Positions 8,319-17,337 of a stretch of DNA of 64,000 bases are shown in pieces (the stretch's first letter is position 1; each line of letters opens with the position of its first letter). Origin of the DNA: Fidelibacterota bacterium (GTDB taxonomy: Bacteria > Pseudomonadota > Alphaproteobacteria > Rhodospirillales > Rhodospirillaceae). The position numbers were made by a program, and so were the translations under genes. The notes under the pieces were generated by a model. It ran no database searches and was not told the DNA's origin. It saw only the letters and a list, made by a program, of their open reading frames with translations. The stretch spans positions 1 through 64,000 of the forward strand of contig CANJBL010000012.1 of assembly GCA_947472795.1 (NCBI GenBank), read 5' to 3'.

Positions 8319-9047
8319 CTAACTCTCCGTGCGCGCGGTGGAGAGCGGCGGCAGTATGCTCACGGCGCTGCCGTCGAGATGCAGACGCGGGAACGGGTAG
8401 CGCGCGACAAGGGATTGGTTGTGGGTAGCGAAAATGATGCTCGCCCCCAACTTGTTCAGTTCTACGAAGAGCTGCATGAGGCGCTCGGCAATCGCATCAT
8501 CGACGTTGCCCGTGGGTTCGTCGGCCAGGATCAATTTAGGTCGATTGACGACGGCGCGCGCGATGGCCACGCGCTGCTTCTGTCCGCCGGACAAAACCGC
8601 CGGCAATGCCGTCATATAGTCGGCAAGGCCCACCCAGTTCAAAAGTTCCGAGACGTTGCGCTGCACGACCGCCTCGCCGATGCCGGCGATGCGCAAGGGC
8701 AAGGCTACGTTGTCGAATGTCGTCATGTGATCGAGCAGCCGGAAATCCTGGAAAACCACACCCAGATGGCGGCGCAGAATGGCCAGGCGATTGCGCGACG
8801 CTTGCGTCACATCTTCGCCGAACAATGTCAGCGTGCCGCGGCTGGGGCGCTTGGCGAGATACATGAGGCTGAGCAGCGAGGTCTTGCCCGCACCCGATGG
8901 CCCCGTCAGGAAATGGAATGAACGCTGCGGGATCGCCGCCGTGACATTGGAAAAGATCTCGGGGCCGCCGTCGTAGGACAGGCCCACCCCCGTCAGGCTG
9001 ACACTGTCGCCGGTAAAGGCCTGGGCTTTTTTACGCAGAAGCGACAT
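8319..9047 (-). CDS. ftsE: Cell-division ATP-binding protein FtsE
   Basis: ATPase of the FtsEX complex at the cytoplasmic face of the divisome. The 242-residue ABC protein has Walker A GPSGAGKTS (49-57), a Q-loop VVFQDFRLL (about 98-106), signature LSGGQKQR (152-159) and Walker B LILADEP (172-178). It is the first gene of the minus-strand envelope run and diverges from the zinc-ribbon gene across a 292-base gap that should hold both promoters. Confidence 0.95.
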   Translation of the reverse strand: MSLLRKKAQAFTGDSVSLTGVGLSYDGGPEIFSNVTAAIPQRSFHFLTGPSGAGKTSLLSLMYLAKRPSRGTLTLFGEDVTQASRNRLAILRRHLGVVFQDFRLLDHMTTFDNVALPLRIAGIGEAVVQRNVSELLNWVGLADYMTALPAVLSGGQKQRVAIARAVVNRPKLILADEPTGNVDDAIAERLMQLFVELNKLGASIIFATHNQSLVARYPFPRLHLDGSAVSILPPLSTARTES

Positions 9048-9306
9048 GGCGGCTACGGTTTTCCAGCGCTGAATAAAGGCAAATTAGTCACAAGTCGAAA
9101 CCATTTTTGAGCCTGTGATACGCAAACACCATAAATCCATCAACCGGGCCGCGCAAAAAAGGCCTTTATCCTACACCTGTAAACCAGGATTTTGCCTTGG
9201 TTTGCCGGGCGTTTAGCTCCTATTAACATGCCCATATGTACTATAGAAAACTCGCTCAGGTGTAAGCTCAAAGGAACGTCCTTGGCCACCGGCGCGAAAA
9301 AGTAAG

Positions 9307-9322
9307 CCCAGGCAAACCTGGG
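9307..9322. promoter_or_regulatory. Leader hairpin before the zinc-ribbon gene
   Basis: The perfect inverted repeat CCCAGG-CAAA-CCTGGG ends 17 bases before the ATG at 9340. There is no good Shine-Dalgarno between it and the start, so the hairpin could affect translation initiation. The rest of the 9048-9339 gap is AT-richer near 9060-9130 and contains an imperfect repeat around 9180-9206 (AAACCAGG against CCTTGGTTT), but no clear promoter pair. Confidence 0.35.
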
Positions 9323-9339
9323 TGCCTGTGGGTCGTTGA

Positions 9340-11835
9340 ATGCGTATCACCTGTCCCAGTTGCTCGTCCCATTTCGAAATCCCGACAGAACTGTTGGGAA
9401 AGAAAGGCCGCGCTTTGAAATGCGCGAGCTGTGGACACTCCTGGTATCAGTCGGCTCAGGTGGAATCCCTCGATCTCGCGTCGATCATGGGGGAAGACTA
9501 CGCTGAGAAGGCGGAACCCGCAGCCTCTGCCGGTGGCGGCAGCGTGCGGATGCGCAATGAAGTCTCCTCGCCCGCCGCCAATGCAGCGGCCAATGCAAAT
9601 CGCGCGCGCCAAGCCGCGCAGCCGCAAGGTCCACGCGTGCAGACGGCCGCACTTGGTGCGCCGCGCGCAGGTGCGCCGCAAGCCGTGGCGGCACCGATGC
9701 CAAATGGCGCTGTGTCGATGATGAATCGCAACCCCGCACACGCTGGCCCGGTTGGCCCAGCTGGCGCGCCGGGCGCGCGCCAGATCGCCCAGGCCGCGAC
9801 TTTGGCGGGTCAGTCCCTGCGCGGTCAGGCCGGTGCACAAGGTGGCCCGGGACAAGGTGCGGTCTCTTGGATGCAATCGCAGCAGGCGGGTGCTCAAGGT
9901 GGGCCAGGTGCCGCGGCGGCGCCGGGCATGCAAGGCATGCCGGGCGCGCAAGGTGCTCCAGGACAACAGCCGATGCCGGGACAAGCGGCGCCGGGAATGC
10001 AAGGGATGCCGGCTGCGCAAGGCGGGCCACAGGCCGCAGCGCTTTCGGGTCAATCCATGCGCGGTCAAGCCGGTGCACAAGGTGGGCCCGGACAGGGCGC
10101 GGTCTCTTGGATGCAACCGCAGCAGCCGGGTGCGCAAGGTGGCCCAGGTGCCGCAGCGCCGCCGGGAATGCAAGGTATGCCGGGCGCGCAGGGTCGTCCG
10201 GGACAACAACCGATGCCAGGACAAGCAGCACCGGGCATGCAAGGTATGCCGGGTGCACAAGGCGGTCCGCAAGCCGCAGCGCTTGCGGGTCAATCGATGC
10301 GCGGTCAGGCGGGTGTACAACAAGGCGCGCCCGGCGAAGGCGCGGTCTCTTGGATGCAGCAGCCGCAAGGTGGCGCGCAAGGTGCGCCGGGCGCTCCGGC
10401 ACAGTCGATGCAGGGCGGGCCGCAAGCACAAGGCGCTCCCGGAGAGGGTGCGGTCTCTTGGATGCAGCAGGCGCAAGGTGGCGCGCAAGGTGCGCCAGGT
10501 GCTCCGACACAATCGATGCAAGGTGGGGCGCAAGGCGGCCCACAAGCTGCGGCCATGGCCGGGCAGTCCATGCGTGGTCAGGCGGGTGCGCAAGGCGCTC
10601 CCGGCGAAGGTGCGGTCTCTTGGATGCAGCAGTCGCAAGGTGGCGCGCAGGGCGCGCCAGGTGCGCCGGCACAGTCCATGCAGTCCGGGATGCAAGCAGG
10701 TCCAGGAGCGCCGGCTGTCTCGCAGATGTCGGGTGAGATCGCGGCGCCGGGACAAGGGGCGAAGTCACTCCTTGATGGATCCGCGCAGAGCCGCGGTGCG
10801 CCCGGGCAATCCATGAAGGATGCCGCCGGTGCCAGTGGCGCTCCGGGCCAGTCCTTGAACGATGCGGCTGGCGCCAGCGCTGGCCCCGGTCAATCCATGA
10901 AAGGTCAGGACAGCAGCCCAGGTCAGGCGGCTCAGTCAGCGACCGACGCAGGCGCTTCCGGTGGACCAGGTCAGGCGGCGCCAGGACAAGATGCGGCGGC
11001 GGGCACCAGTGGTGGTCCAGGTGCAGCGAAAGCAGCGAAGGCCCAAGGCGAGTTGAAATCCGGTGAACCCGGCAAAGCCAAAGACGGTGCACAATTAAAA
11101 GACGGCGCGACCAAGGGCGCAGACGGCGGCGCTTCCGCTGGTCCAGGCGCTGCGAAGAAAGATGAAGCTGGTGCGTCGGGTGGGCCTGGAAAGGCCGGCG
11201 GTCCGGGCGCTGCCAAGGGTGATGACGAGGAAGAACTGGTCGATCCGAACGCGGACCGGCCCAACTTCGGCGCCACACCGACGGAAGACGAAGAAGAAAG
11301 CGGCGAAGCCGATGAGAATGAAGAAGGTGCGTCCGCTGGCGCGGGGCCACGTGCACGCGGCGGCAAAGCCGCAGCCAAGAAAGCCAAAAGCAAGCCGCTC
11401 GATCCGGCCTATGTGACCGTCGCGGTTATGGCGCTCGCGGTTATCTCCCTGGCCGGCCTGATCTGGCTGGGCCGCGGCATCATGGTGCAGATGTGGCCGG
11501 GCATTTCCGGCTTCTACAAATCGGTGGGCGTTGAAGCGGCAAAGCCGGGTGATGGTTTGAAGATCGCGGAATCCTCCAAGCGCTTGCAGCGCATCGGCGG
11601 CGTGGAAACACTGGTGGTGAGGGGCTTCATCTCCAACATCTCGGAAGTGCCCAAGACCGTGCCGAACCTGAAGCTCGAACTCTATAATGAGAAGAAAGAG
11701 GTCATTCAGGATTCAAACCTCAAGGCGCCCGTGGGCATCCTTGATCCGCAAGGCTCGGTGGAGTTCGAAATCCGCATGGAGCTGCCGCAGCTCAGCCAAG
11801 CCAAAGGCGGCTATGGCGTGGTGTGGGATCAGTAA
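9340..11835 (+). CDS. MJ0042 zinc-ribbon membrane protein with large repeat insert
   Basis: An 831-residue protein. The N-terminus is an MJ0042 zinc ribbon with Cys5, Cys8, Cys28 and Cys31. Residues about 90-600 are low-complexity Gly/Ala/Pro/Gln, partly collagen-like, with repeated GAVSWMQ and QSMRGQAG modules, then an acidic stretch (about 625-670) and a Lys/Arg patch. A single membrane helix lies at about 690-713. The last 110 residues resemble the DUF3426 extracytoplasmic domain of alphaproteobacterial MJ0042 proteins. Relatives are usually a few hundred residues, so the insert is the odd part. The function is unknown; topology suggests the zinc ribbon in the cytoplasm and the C-terminus in the periplasm. 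Confidence 0.85.
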   Translation: MRITCPSCSSHFEIPTELLGKKGRALKCASCGHSWYQSAQVESLDLASIMGEDYAEKAEPAASAGGGSVRMRNEVSSPAANAAANANRARQAAQPQGPRVQTAALGAPRAGAPQAVAAPMPNGAVSMMNRNPAHAGPVGPAGAPGARQIAQAATLAGQSLRGQAGAQGGPGQGAVSWMQSQQAGAQGGPGAAAAPGMQGMPGAQGAPGQQPMPGQAAPGMQGMPAAQGGPQAAALSGQSMRGQAGAQGGPGQGAVSWMQPQQPGAQGGPGAAAPPGMQGMPGAQGRPGQQPMPGQAAPGMQGMPGAQGGPQAAALAGQSMRGQAGVQQGAPGEGAVSWMQQPQGGAQGAPGAPAQSMQGGPQAQGAPGEGAVSWMQQAQGGAQGAPGAPTQSMQGGAQGGPQAAAMAGQSMRGQAGAQGAPGEGAVSWMQQSQGGAQGAPGAPAQSMQSGMQAGPGAPAVSQMSGEIAAPGQGAKSLLDGSAQSRGAPGQSMKDAAGASGAPGQSLNDAAGASAGPGQSMKGQDSSPGQAAQSATDAGASGGPGQAAPGQDAAAGTSGGPGAAKAAKAQGELKSGEPGKAKDGAQLKDGATKGADGGASAGPGAAKKDEAGASGGPGKAGGPGAAKGDDEEELVDPNADRPNFGATPTEDEEESGEADENEEGASAGAGPRARGGKAAAKKAKSKPLDPAYVTVAVMALAVISLAGLIWLGRGIMVQMWPGISGFYKSVGVEAAKPGDGLKIAESSKRLQRIGGVETLVVRGFISNISEVPKTVPNLKLELYNEKKEVIQDSNLKAPVGILDPQGSVEFEIRMELPQLSQAKGGYGVVWDQ
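9806..10700 (+). repeat. Coding tandem-repeat array (GAVSWMQ / QSMRGQAG modules)
   Basis: Five copies of a block coding GAVSWMQ recur with the core GGTCTCTTGGATGCA kept identical at 9861, 10101, 10344, 10452 and 10614. Spacings are 240, 243, 108 and 162 bases, all multiples of three. Between them sit GMQGMPGAQG and QSMRGQAG modules. Flanking codons vary while the core bases do not, which fits repeated in-frame duplication. It is inside the zinc-ribbon gene. Confidence 0.85.
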
Positions 11836-11844
11836 GCGGCACCA

Positions 11845-14391
11845 TTATTTAGAATGGTCCGCAGCTTCTTGTTTGAGCTGCTGGAGATTTTTGTCTCCGG
11901 GCACGATTTCAAGCGCTCTATCGTAGTCGCTGACGGCTTCAGCATATTTCTGCAATGCGTCTTTCGCCATGCCGCGCGCAATGTAGAGCCCGGCATCATC
12001 GGCCGTGCTGGTATTGAGCGCGGCGAGTGTCTCGAGGACCTCGGTGAACTTTCTCTGATCGATGAGAAGGTTGGCTTTGATCCACAGCGCAAATTTGGCG
12101 TTGGGGTCCAGCGCCAAGATGGCATTGGCATCGGCAAGTGAATCGTCGGGGCGCTTGAGTTGCCGATAGGCCATGGACCGGCGGCTATAGGCCGGGATGT
12201 CCTTGGGGTTCAGTGTAATGGCTTTTGTAAATTCGGGGATCGCTTCATTGAATTTGCTCTGGGCGAATAAAGTTATGCCTCTGTTGAGGTAAGCCTTCTG
12301 GTAGTCGGGCTTCAAGGCGATGGCGCGTGCGTACTGCTGCATCGCTTTGCCGGGCTGGTTGGTCAGGGATAAGGCATCGGCCCAATTCAGATAGGCCGCG
12401 GCATTGGCCGGCTCGCCCGCCGCCGCCAAACCAAACGCCGCCACGTCGGCCGCTTGAAGGGGGTTTTCCTCCTTGAGGATTCTGATCTTCGCGGCGTAGT
12501 TAGCATCGATCTTTGTCATGGCAGCGAGAACTGCCTGGCGCACGGCGCCGCTGCAAAGCGCGGTATCGACGTTAGCCTCAAATTCGCGGTGCACGCTCAC
12601 GCCCTTGCCGTTCCGGGACCAGTGCGCGCGAAAATGAAATCCTTTCTCCTGAATATCCGTATCCTCGGGAAGATCGGCGATGAACGTGCCCGGCGGTGGA
12701 TACACATGCAGGTCTTCGACCTGGGTTCCGCTGTAGCACGGCACCATCTCGTCGCGCGGCAGGTCGTCCCAGGCGCGCTGGCCGAGCAGGAAGCTTCCGG
12801 TCTTTTCCGTGAACCGATAACCCGGCGAGATATAGAAACCATCCTCGGACATGCTGCGCGGCTCAAGCTTCTGCTCGAAGGTGCCTTTGATGGCGTAAGC
12901 CGGGGATAGGACGTTGAAGGCGCCGGCATCGATAGATCCGGTCCCCTCCATGTCTCGGGTATCGAAATAATTTTTTGCGGCGGCTTTTGCGCCGACCGCG
13001 GCGATGCTGGAACCCATCGCCCGCAATTGCCCGGAATAGGGACCCGTGCCTTCAACGCTCATGTTGCCGATCATGCGGCCTTCGGTATCGATATGTGCAG
13101 TTGCTTCCAGCCGTAGCGTGGCGGCGCCGGGTTGCAGGATCGGAATGCTGTGAACGGCGGGCCCGCTGCTGACGGCGTGGACGACGGGCTTTCCGTATTC
13201 AGAGAAAAACAAAGACCCAAAGGGAATTACGCCCGAGGTCGTGTCCGCATACATCTTGAATTCCGGCAGCCAGACAATGGCATGATTGAACTCGAAGCCT
13301 GTCGGCACGGTATCAAGTTGGTAGTTGTTGGTGGCGTTGAGCAGCACAATGTCGCTCGCGATGCCCTTCGCCGCCAGGAGCGCTTTATACAGCGTCGCGT
13401 AATCCTTGCAGTCTCCATACCCGAGGCCGGCGATTGTATCAGCGTCGTGAGGAACGATGGAGCCCACGCCGAGCGAGATGCTGACATAGCGCATGTTGCG
13501 ACCCATCCACTCGTAGAGCTTCTGGGCCTGCATCTTGCGGTCGGAGACGTTGGCAGTGATTTCCTCCGCCAGCGCCCGGATCTTAGGCGTGGCGACGGCT
13601 TTGCCGGCGACGATAGCGGCGTAGGCGTGCGCGAAATCGTCATAGGTCTTGAACGTTGAGATGAGCGCGTGCGGGCGCTGCTCGGGGTGGACGACCGCGC
13701 TGGGTGAGAGCTTGGTTTTCTCCGCCGGCGGGTGATAGCGCCAAGTATAGGTGACCGTGTTTTGGCTGCTGTGTTTCTCGGCCGCGGCGCCGACGGTTTC
13801 AACGTTTAAATCCCACGCTGCCGGAACCGAGATGTTGATCTCGGTTTCATCCATGAAATCATTGAAAGGGAGCGTGAGTGCGAAAGCGCCTGGGAAGTAA
13901 GCAACCTTCGCCTTCGTGACAGCCGTGAAGACGATTTTGTCGCCGCCCGCCACTTGCGGAAATACAACGACCTTCTGGCGCATGTCGTTGAAGAAAGGTT
14001 CATTGGTGTTGGCGGCGGGCGCCTGCACAAAGATCGCCGAAGGTTCGACGGGGATCTTCTTTCCGTCCGGCTTCAACGTATAGGCCTCCGGAATCTCCAA
14101 GGTATCCATGGAATCGCGATAGGGAATCGGGATTTGGCTGATCTGGCGGGCGACAGCGTCATTGGTGGGCGTCATCTCGGTATGCACAGTGATCTGGGAC
14201 GTGCCGTCCTCCGCCACCTGCATGTCGGTAATGCTTTTCGCGAAGACCGGATCGCTGTCGTTGGCCTTGGCGCTGTTCTTCGCGCTGGGTTCGCCGGCCG
14301 ACGCCGCGGTTGCGCAAAACGGAAGCCAAATGCAGGCCAAAGCCAACGGCACAAGCCGCCGTCCCGCGCATAAATATATCCCTTTGAACAC
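11845..14391 (-). CDS. DUF3857 / transglutaminase-like / TPR exported protein
   Basis: An 848-residue protein with a signal peptide (about 1-32, ending AASA). A DUF3857 beta-domain (about 50-220) is followed by a transglutaminase-like core with a complete-looking triad: Cys328 in YGDCKDYATL, His370 in FNHAIVW and Asp383 in YADTTSG. The C-terminal 230 residues are TPR repeats (for example ALKPDYQKAYLNRGITLF). Members of this architecture are periplasmic or surface proteins of unknown substrate, probably peptidases or protein cross-linkers. It converges on the zinc-ribbon gene with a 9-base gap. The upstream 14392-14609 stretch (218 bases) shows no gene. Confidence 0.85.
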   Translation of the reverse strand: MFKGIYLCAGRRLVPLALACIWLPFCATAASAGEPSAKNSAKANDSDPVFAKSITDMQVAEDGTSQITVHTEMTPTNDAVARQISQIPIPYRDSMDTLEIPEAYTLKPDGKKIPVEPSAIFVQAPAANTNEPFFNDMRQKVVVFPQVAGGDKIVFTAVTKAKVAYFPGAFALTLPFNDFMDETEINISVPAAWDLNVETVGAAAEKHSSQNTVTYTWRYHPPAEKTKLSPSAVVHPEQRPHALISTFKTYDDFAHAYAAIVAGKAVATPKIRALAEEITANVSDRKMQAQKLYEWMGRNMRYVSISLGVGSIVPHDADTIAGLGYGDCKDYATLYKALLAAKGIASDIVLLNATNNYQLDTVPTGFEFNHAIVWLPEFKMYADTTSGVIPFGSLFFSEYGKPVVHAVSSGPAVHSIPILQPGAATLRLEATAHIDTEGRMIGNMSVEGTGPYSGQLRAMGSSIAAVGAKAAAKNYFDTRDMEGTGSIDAGAFNVLSPAYAIKGTFEQKLEPRSMSEDGFYISPGYRFTEKTGSFLLGQRAWDDLPRDEMVPCYSGTQVEDLHVYPPPGTFIADLPEDTDIQEKGFHFRAHWSRNGKGVSVHREFEANVDTALCSGAVRQAVLAAMTKIDANYAAKIRILKEENPLQAADVAAFGLAAAGEPANAAAYLNWADALSLTNQPGKAMQQYARAIALKPDYQKAYLNRGITLFAQSKFNEAIPEFTKAITLNPKDIPAYSRRSMAYRQLKRPDDSLADANAILALDPNAKFALWIKANLLIDQRKFTEVLETLAALNTSTADDAGLYIARGMAKDALQKYAEAVSDYDRALEIVPGDKNLQQLKQEAADHSK

Positions 14392-14609
14392 TGGGGTCGC
14401 TCCAACCAGAACGCCGTGCCGGCAGCGATTAAGGTCCGCAGGGTGTGCGCACCTCTTACTTGTACTTGGCCTGCCTTCAACTCATGACGATCAAAAGTTG
14501 TTCCCGCAGGAGCATAATGCGGCGCCGTTTCTCCAAATAGAGAGGCTATGGCGGGAAAAGTGCGCGAGATCGTGCATACCGTGCAGATCCAGCGCGGAGG
14601 AGAAATGGA

Positions 14610-17243
14610 TCAGAACTGCTTTTTGAGCCGCTGCAGGTAGTCCTGCTCTTCCTCGGGGCGCGTGCGGTCGGCTGCGCGCTTGCGGATTTCATCCAGGATC
14701 ACACGCACGCGCTGAGACATGCCCTGCTTATCGGGATCGGTGGGCACGATGATCTTCTCGCCGTGGCGGCCATCGGCCGAACCCAGCGGCGAGTAGCGCA
14801 GTTGCCCCGGCGTTGCGCTGCGCATGATGCCGCCTAGGCCTTTATCGAGCAGCTGCTGCATGAGCTTCTCTTCGGCCTCGGCCATGCTCTGCGTCAACTT
14901 GCTGACGGCCTTACTCATGCCTTCAGCACCTTCTTTCCACTGCGCGGCGCGCACGGAATCGCGTGCGTCTTCCATCGCATGCTCGGTTTCATTGGTGTTT
15001 TCGGGCTTTTCGACGCCCATCTGCTCAAGCTTGTCCATGATCTCTTTGAACTTCTTGCGCAGAGCTTCTTCCTTGGCGGCGGAAGCTGCCGCTTCCTTGC
15101 TTTCTGGTGATCCGGGCGTCGGTTCGCCGTTGCCTGAAAAATCACCCTGGTTGGAGGCGGCACCCGTGGCGCCCAGCATTGAAGCGTCACCCTTAGGATC
15201 GCCGGCCTTGGCGATGCCGGCGTCGCTGCCTTTGGATTCAACCTGCTTGTCGCCCTTGCCTTGCTTGGTCTTGTCGTCTCCGCCCTTGGACGCCTGCTTT
15301 TGATTGTCACCGTCCTGCTTATTGCTCTGGGCTTGCTTGCGCGCCTTGTCGAAGCTCTCGTTCATAAGGTCCGACTGCTTCTTGGTGAGCTCGCGCATCT
15401 CCTTCAGCAGTTCTTCGGACTTCTTGACGTCGGGATTTTTAGACGCGTCGGCCTGCTTGTCGCCGCCGTCGCGCATCTTTTCCAGTTGATCGCGCAAGGC
15501 CTGCATCGCTTCCTTGGCGGCGTCGGTGGCCCCCATTTCGGACATCTGGCGTACTTGATCCATGGCCTTTTCGAGATCGGACATGCTCTTGTCGCTCTGG
15601 GCGAAGCTGTTCTTCGGATCTTTGGCGCCTTTCGCTTTGGCGTATTCGGCCGCGGCCTGCTTCAACTCGGCAAGACGGCGTTTGATCTCCTCGGGCGGCG
15701 CGCCGCGCTCGATGGCTTCCTTGAGGGCCTGCTCGGCGTCCGCAAGGCGGCGCTCGGCGGAGACGAGGCTGCCGTCTTCGATGCGCACGGCGGCATGCCA
15801 CATGAGGTCGGCGGGTGTCTTGCCGGCATCGGCGGCGGGTTCGTTGGCCAAGCGGTATTTGGTTGTGGCGAGTGTCAGGTGTACGAGAGGCTCGCCGCCG
15901 AAGCTTTCAGGATGCTGCAGGATGCGCGTGACAGCCTCGAGCGCTTGGCTCGCGGTTTCCTTGGGCTTTGCCATCAGCTCTTTGCGCCACTTCACCAACT
16001 CCTTGGCGACAGGATGCACAAAGACGCGTTCGGGAAGTTGCGCTTCGACTTTCGCACTCGTGCCGGTTTTTCCGGCGTAGTCTTTGACAATGAGCTGAAG
16101 AATGACTTTCTGACCCGCCAAAGGATGCGCGGCGAGGTCAACCTGTGCCGATTGCGCAAAGTCCAAGCCAGCTCCGGGAGGCAGATCGACGGGGAAGTCG
16201 AAGGGCTCGCCCGCACCTTCGCCGGCTTTGCTCATGCGGCCCGTGACGGACTCAATGCCGTAATCGTCGGCGGCCTTGTAATCGATACGCAGCTTCCAGC
16301 GCGACGCTTCGCTGGGAGGTGTAGGAAGTGCGATCTGCGGCGGTTTGTCCTCGATCCACTTCGCCGGCCACCCGGCGAGGACACGAGTGCCCTGTCTGAT
16401 CTCCACGCGCTTGGCCGGCTTCACGTCCACTTCGCCGCGCTGTGTTTCATCGGCCAGTTTCTGCAGCGGGACGACGGCGGCGTCAAACGCGAGGGCGGTG
16501 TCACTCGGCGTGCCCGTGATGATGGCGAGCGCCTTGCTGCCTTCCGGGATGTTCAACACGTCGGGCTGCTTCGCACCTTCAGGCGTCGGAAGCTCCACAT
16601 ACGTCGGAGAGAGATTGGTATAGGCAGGCGGCGTGATCCAAAGCTTGATGCCGACATGTGACGTGTCGCCGCCAAAGCTGGGGAGGATGCCGCGCGAAAC
16701 GCGTTTGGTGAGATCGCTCCAGCCGCCGAGCACGGCCACGAACAGCGCGAGGATCACGGCGGCGCGGAGCGCAAAGCGGTCGCGGCCAGCAACACCAGGA
16801 GCAGGGCCTTTCACACGCAGGCGGTCGAGGTCGTCGCGCGCGCGGGCCTGATGCATACGCCACATCCATTCCTGGATGGCGGAGGCACCGGCAACCAGCG
16901 TGTCTTCGACGGTGGTCAGCGGGCGGTGTGTGACGGGCGAGGTTGTTTCAAGACGCGCGCGCGCTTCACCGCGCGTCGGCCACGTGAAATCCGAAAGGCG
17001 TCGCCACGCGACGGCGCCAACGCCGACTGCCGCTGCGATGACAATGAAGATGTGCACGGCCCAGTGCAGCGACGGCAACACGTCGATGAGCACAACGATG
17101 GCGGCGACGCCCAGAAGGACTGCCACGATCCAAAGGCGCGCCCATAGCCGTTCCCAGGCCAAAGCCAGCCATGCCAGCATGACGCGGCGCTGAGCCGCAG
17201 AGCCCGCCGTTGGCGGGGCATTGGATTGAGTGTCTTCGGTCAT
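14610..17243 (-). CDS. TIGR02302 (DUF4175) family membrane protein
   Basis: An 877-residue alphaproteobacterial protein of unknown function. Two or three membrane helices lie near the N-terminus (about 35-85 and 155-175). A large domain follows, with a proline-rich segment GIKLWITPPAYTNLSPTYVE, then long Lys/Glu/Gln/Asp-rich, coiled-coil-prone helices (about 480-740) and a short conserved end (GGIMRSATPGQLRYSPLG). An 8-bp inverted repeat (17255-17262 and 17288-17295) lies just upstream of the start. lysA ends 94 bases upstream on the same strand, the usual neighbour. The family name is known; the role is not. Confidence 0.85.
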   Translation of the reverse strand: MTEDTQSNAPPTAGSAAQRRVMLAWLALAWERLWARLWIVAVLLGVAAIVVLIDVLPSLHWAVHIFIVIAAAVGVGAVAWRRLSDFTWPTRGEARARLETTSPVTHRPLTTVEDTLVAGASAIQEWMWRMHQARARDDLDRLRVKGPAPGVAGRDRFALRAAVILALFVAVLGGWSDLTKRVSRGILPSFGGDTSHVGIKLWITPPAYTNLSPTYVELPTPEGAKQPDVLNIPEGSKALAIITGTPSDTALAFDAAVVPLQKLADETQRGEVDVKPAKRVEIRQGTRVLAGWPAKWIEDKPPQIALPTPPSEASRWKLRIDYKAADDYGIESVTGRMSKAGEGAGEPFDFPVDLPPGAGLDFAQSAQVDLAAHPLAGQKVILQLIVKDYAGKTGTSAKVEAQLPERVFVHPVAKELVKWRKELMAKPKETASQALEAVTRILQHPESFGGEPLVHLTLATTKYRLANEPAADAGKTPADLMWHAAVRIEDGSLVSAERRLADAEQALKEAIERGAPPEEIKRRLAELKQAAAEYAKAKGAKDPKNSFAQSDKSMSDLEKAMDQVRQMSEMGATDAAKEAMQALRDQLEKMRDGGDKQADASKNPDVKKSEELLKEMRELTKKQSDLMNESFDKARKQAQSNKQDGDNQKQASKGGDDKTKQGKGDKQVESKGSDAGIAKAGDPKGDASMLGATGAASNQGDFSGNGEPTPGSPESKEAAASAAKEEALRKKFKEIMDKLEQMGVEKPENTNETEHAMEDARDSVRAAQWKEGAEGMSKAVSKLTQSMAEAEEKLMQQLLDKGLGGIMRSATPGQLRYSPLGSADGRHGEKIIVPTDPDKQGMSQRVRVILDEIRKRAADRTRPEEEQDYLQRLKKQF

Positions 17244-17337
17244 GTCGCCATTTTAGGGGCTTGGCGGCAGCTCTTCAACAAACCCCGAAGCCCCTGCCAG
17301 CGGCCTGTTACACAAGGACGTGAGGAGGATGGGGTTT

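Noticed and set aside
9806-10700. Regularly spaced repeats that could be mistaken for a CRISPR array
   Set aside because: Spacings are 108-243 bases and multiples of three, spacers are themselves repetitive, and all lie in one coding frame.
9268-11356. Long minus-strand frames (495 and 623 codons) opposite the zinc-ribbon repeat gene
   Set aside because: They are Arg/Leu/His/Pro repeats produced by the complementary strand of the Gly/Ala/Pro/Gln array; no start signal or recognisable domain.
14392-14609. Short frame of about 30 codons between the DUF3857 and TIGR02302 genes
   Set aside because: It runs into the antisense of the TIGR02302 end, has no ribosome site and no recognisable features.
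15261-16661. 466-codon plus-strand frame opposite the TIGR02302 gene
   Set aside because: Antisense shadow in high-GC sequence; the minus-strand protein is a known family over the full length.
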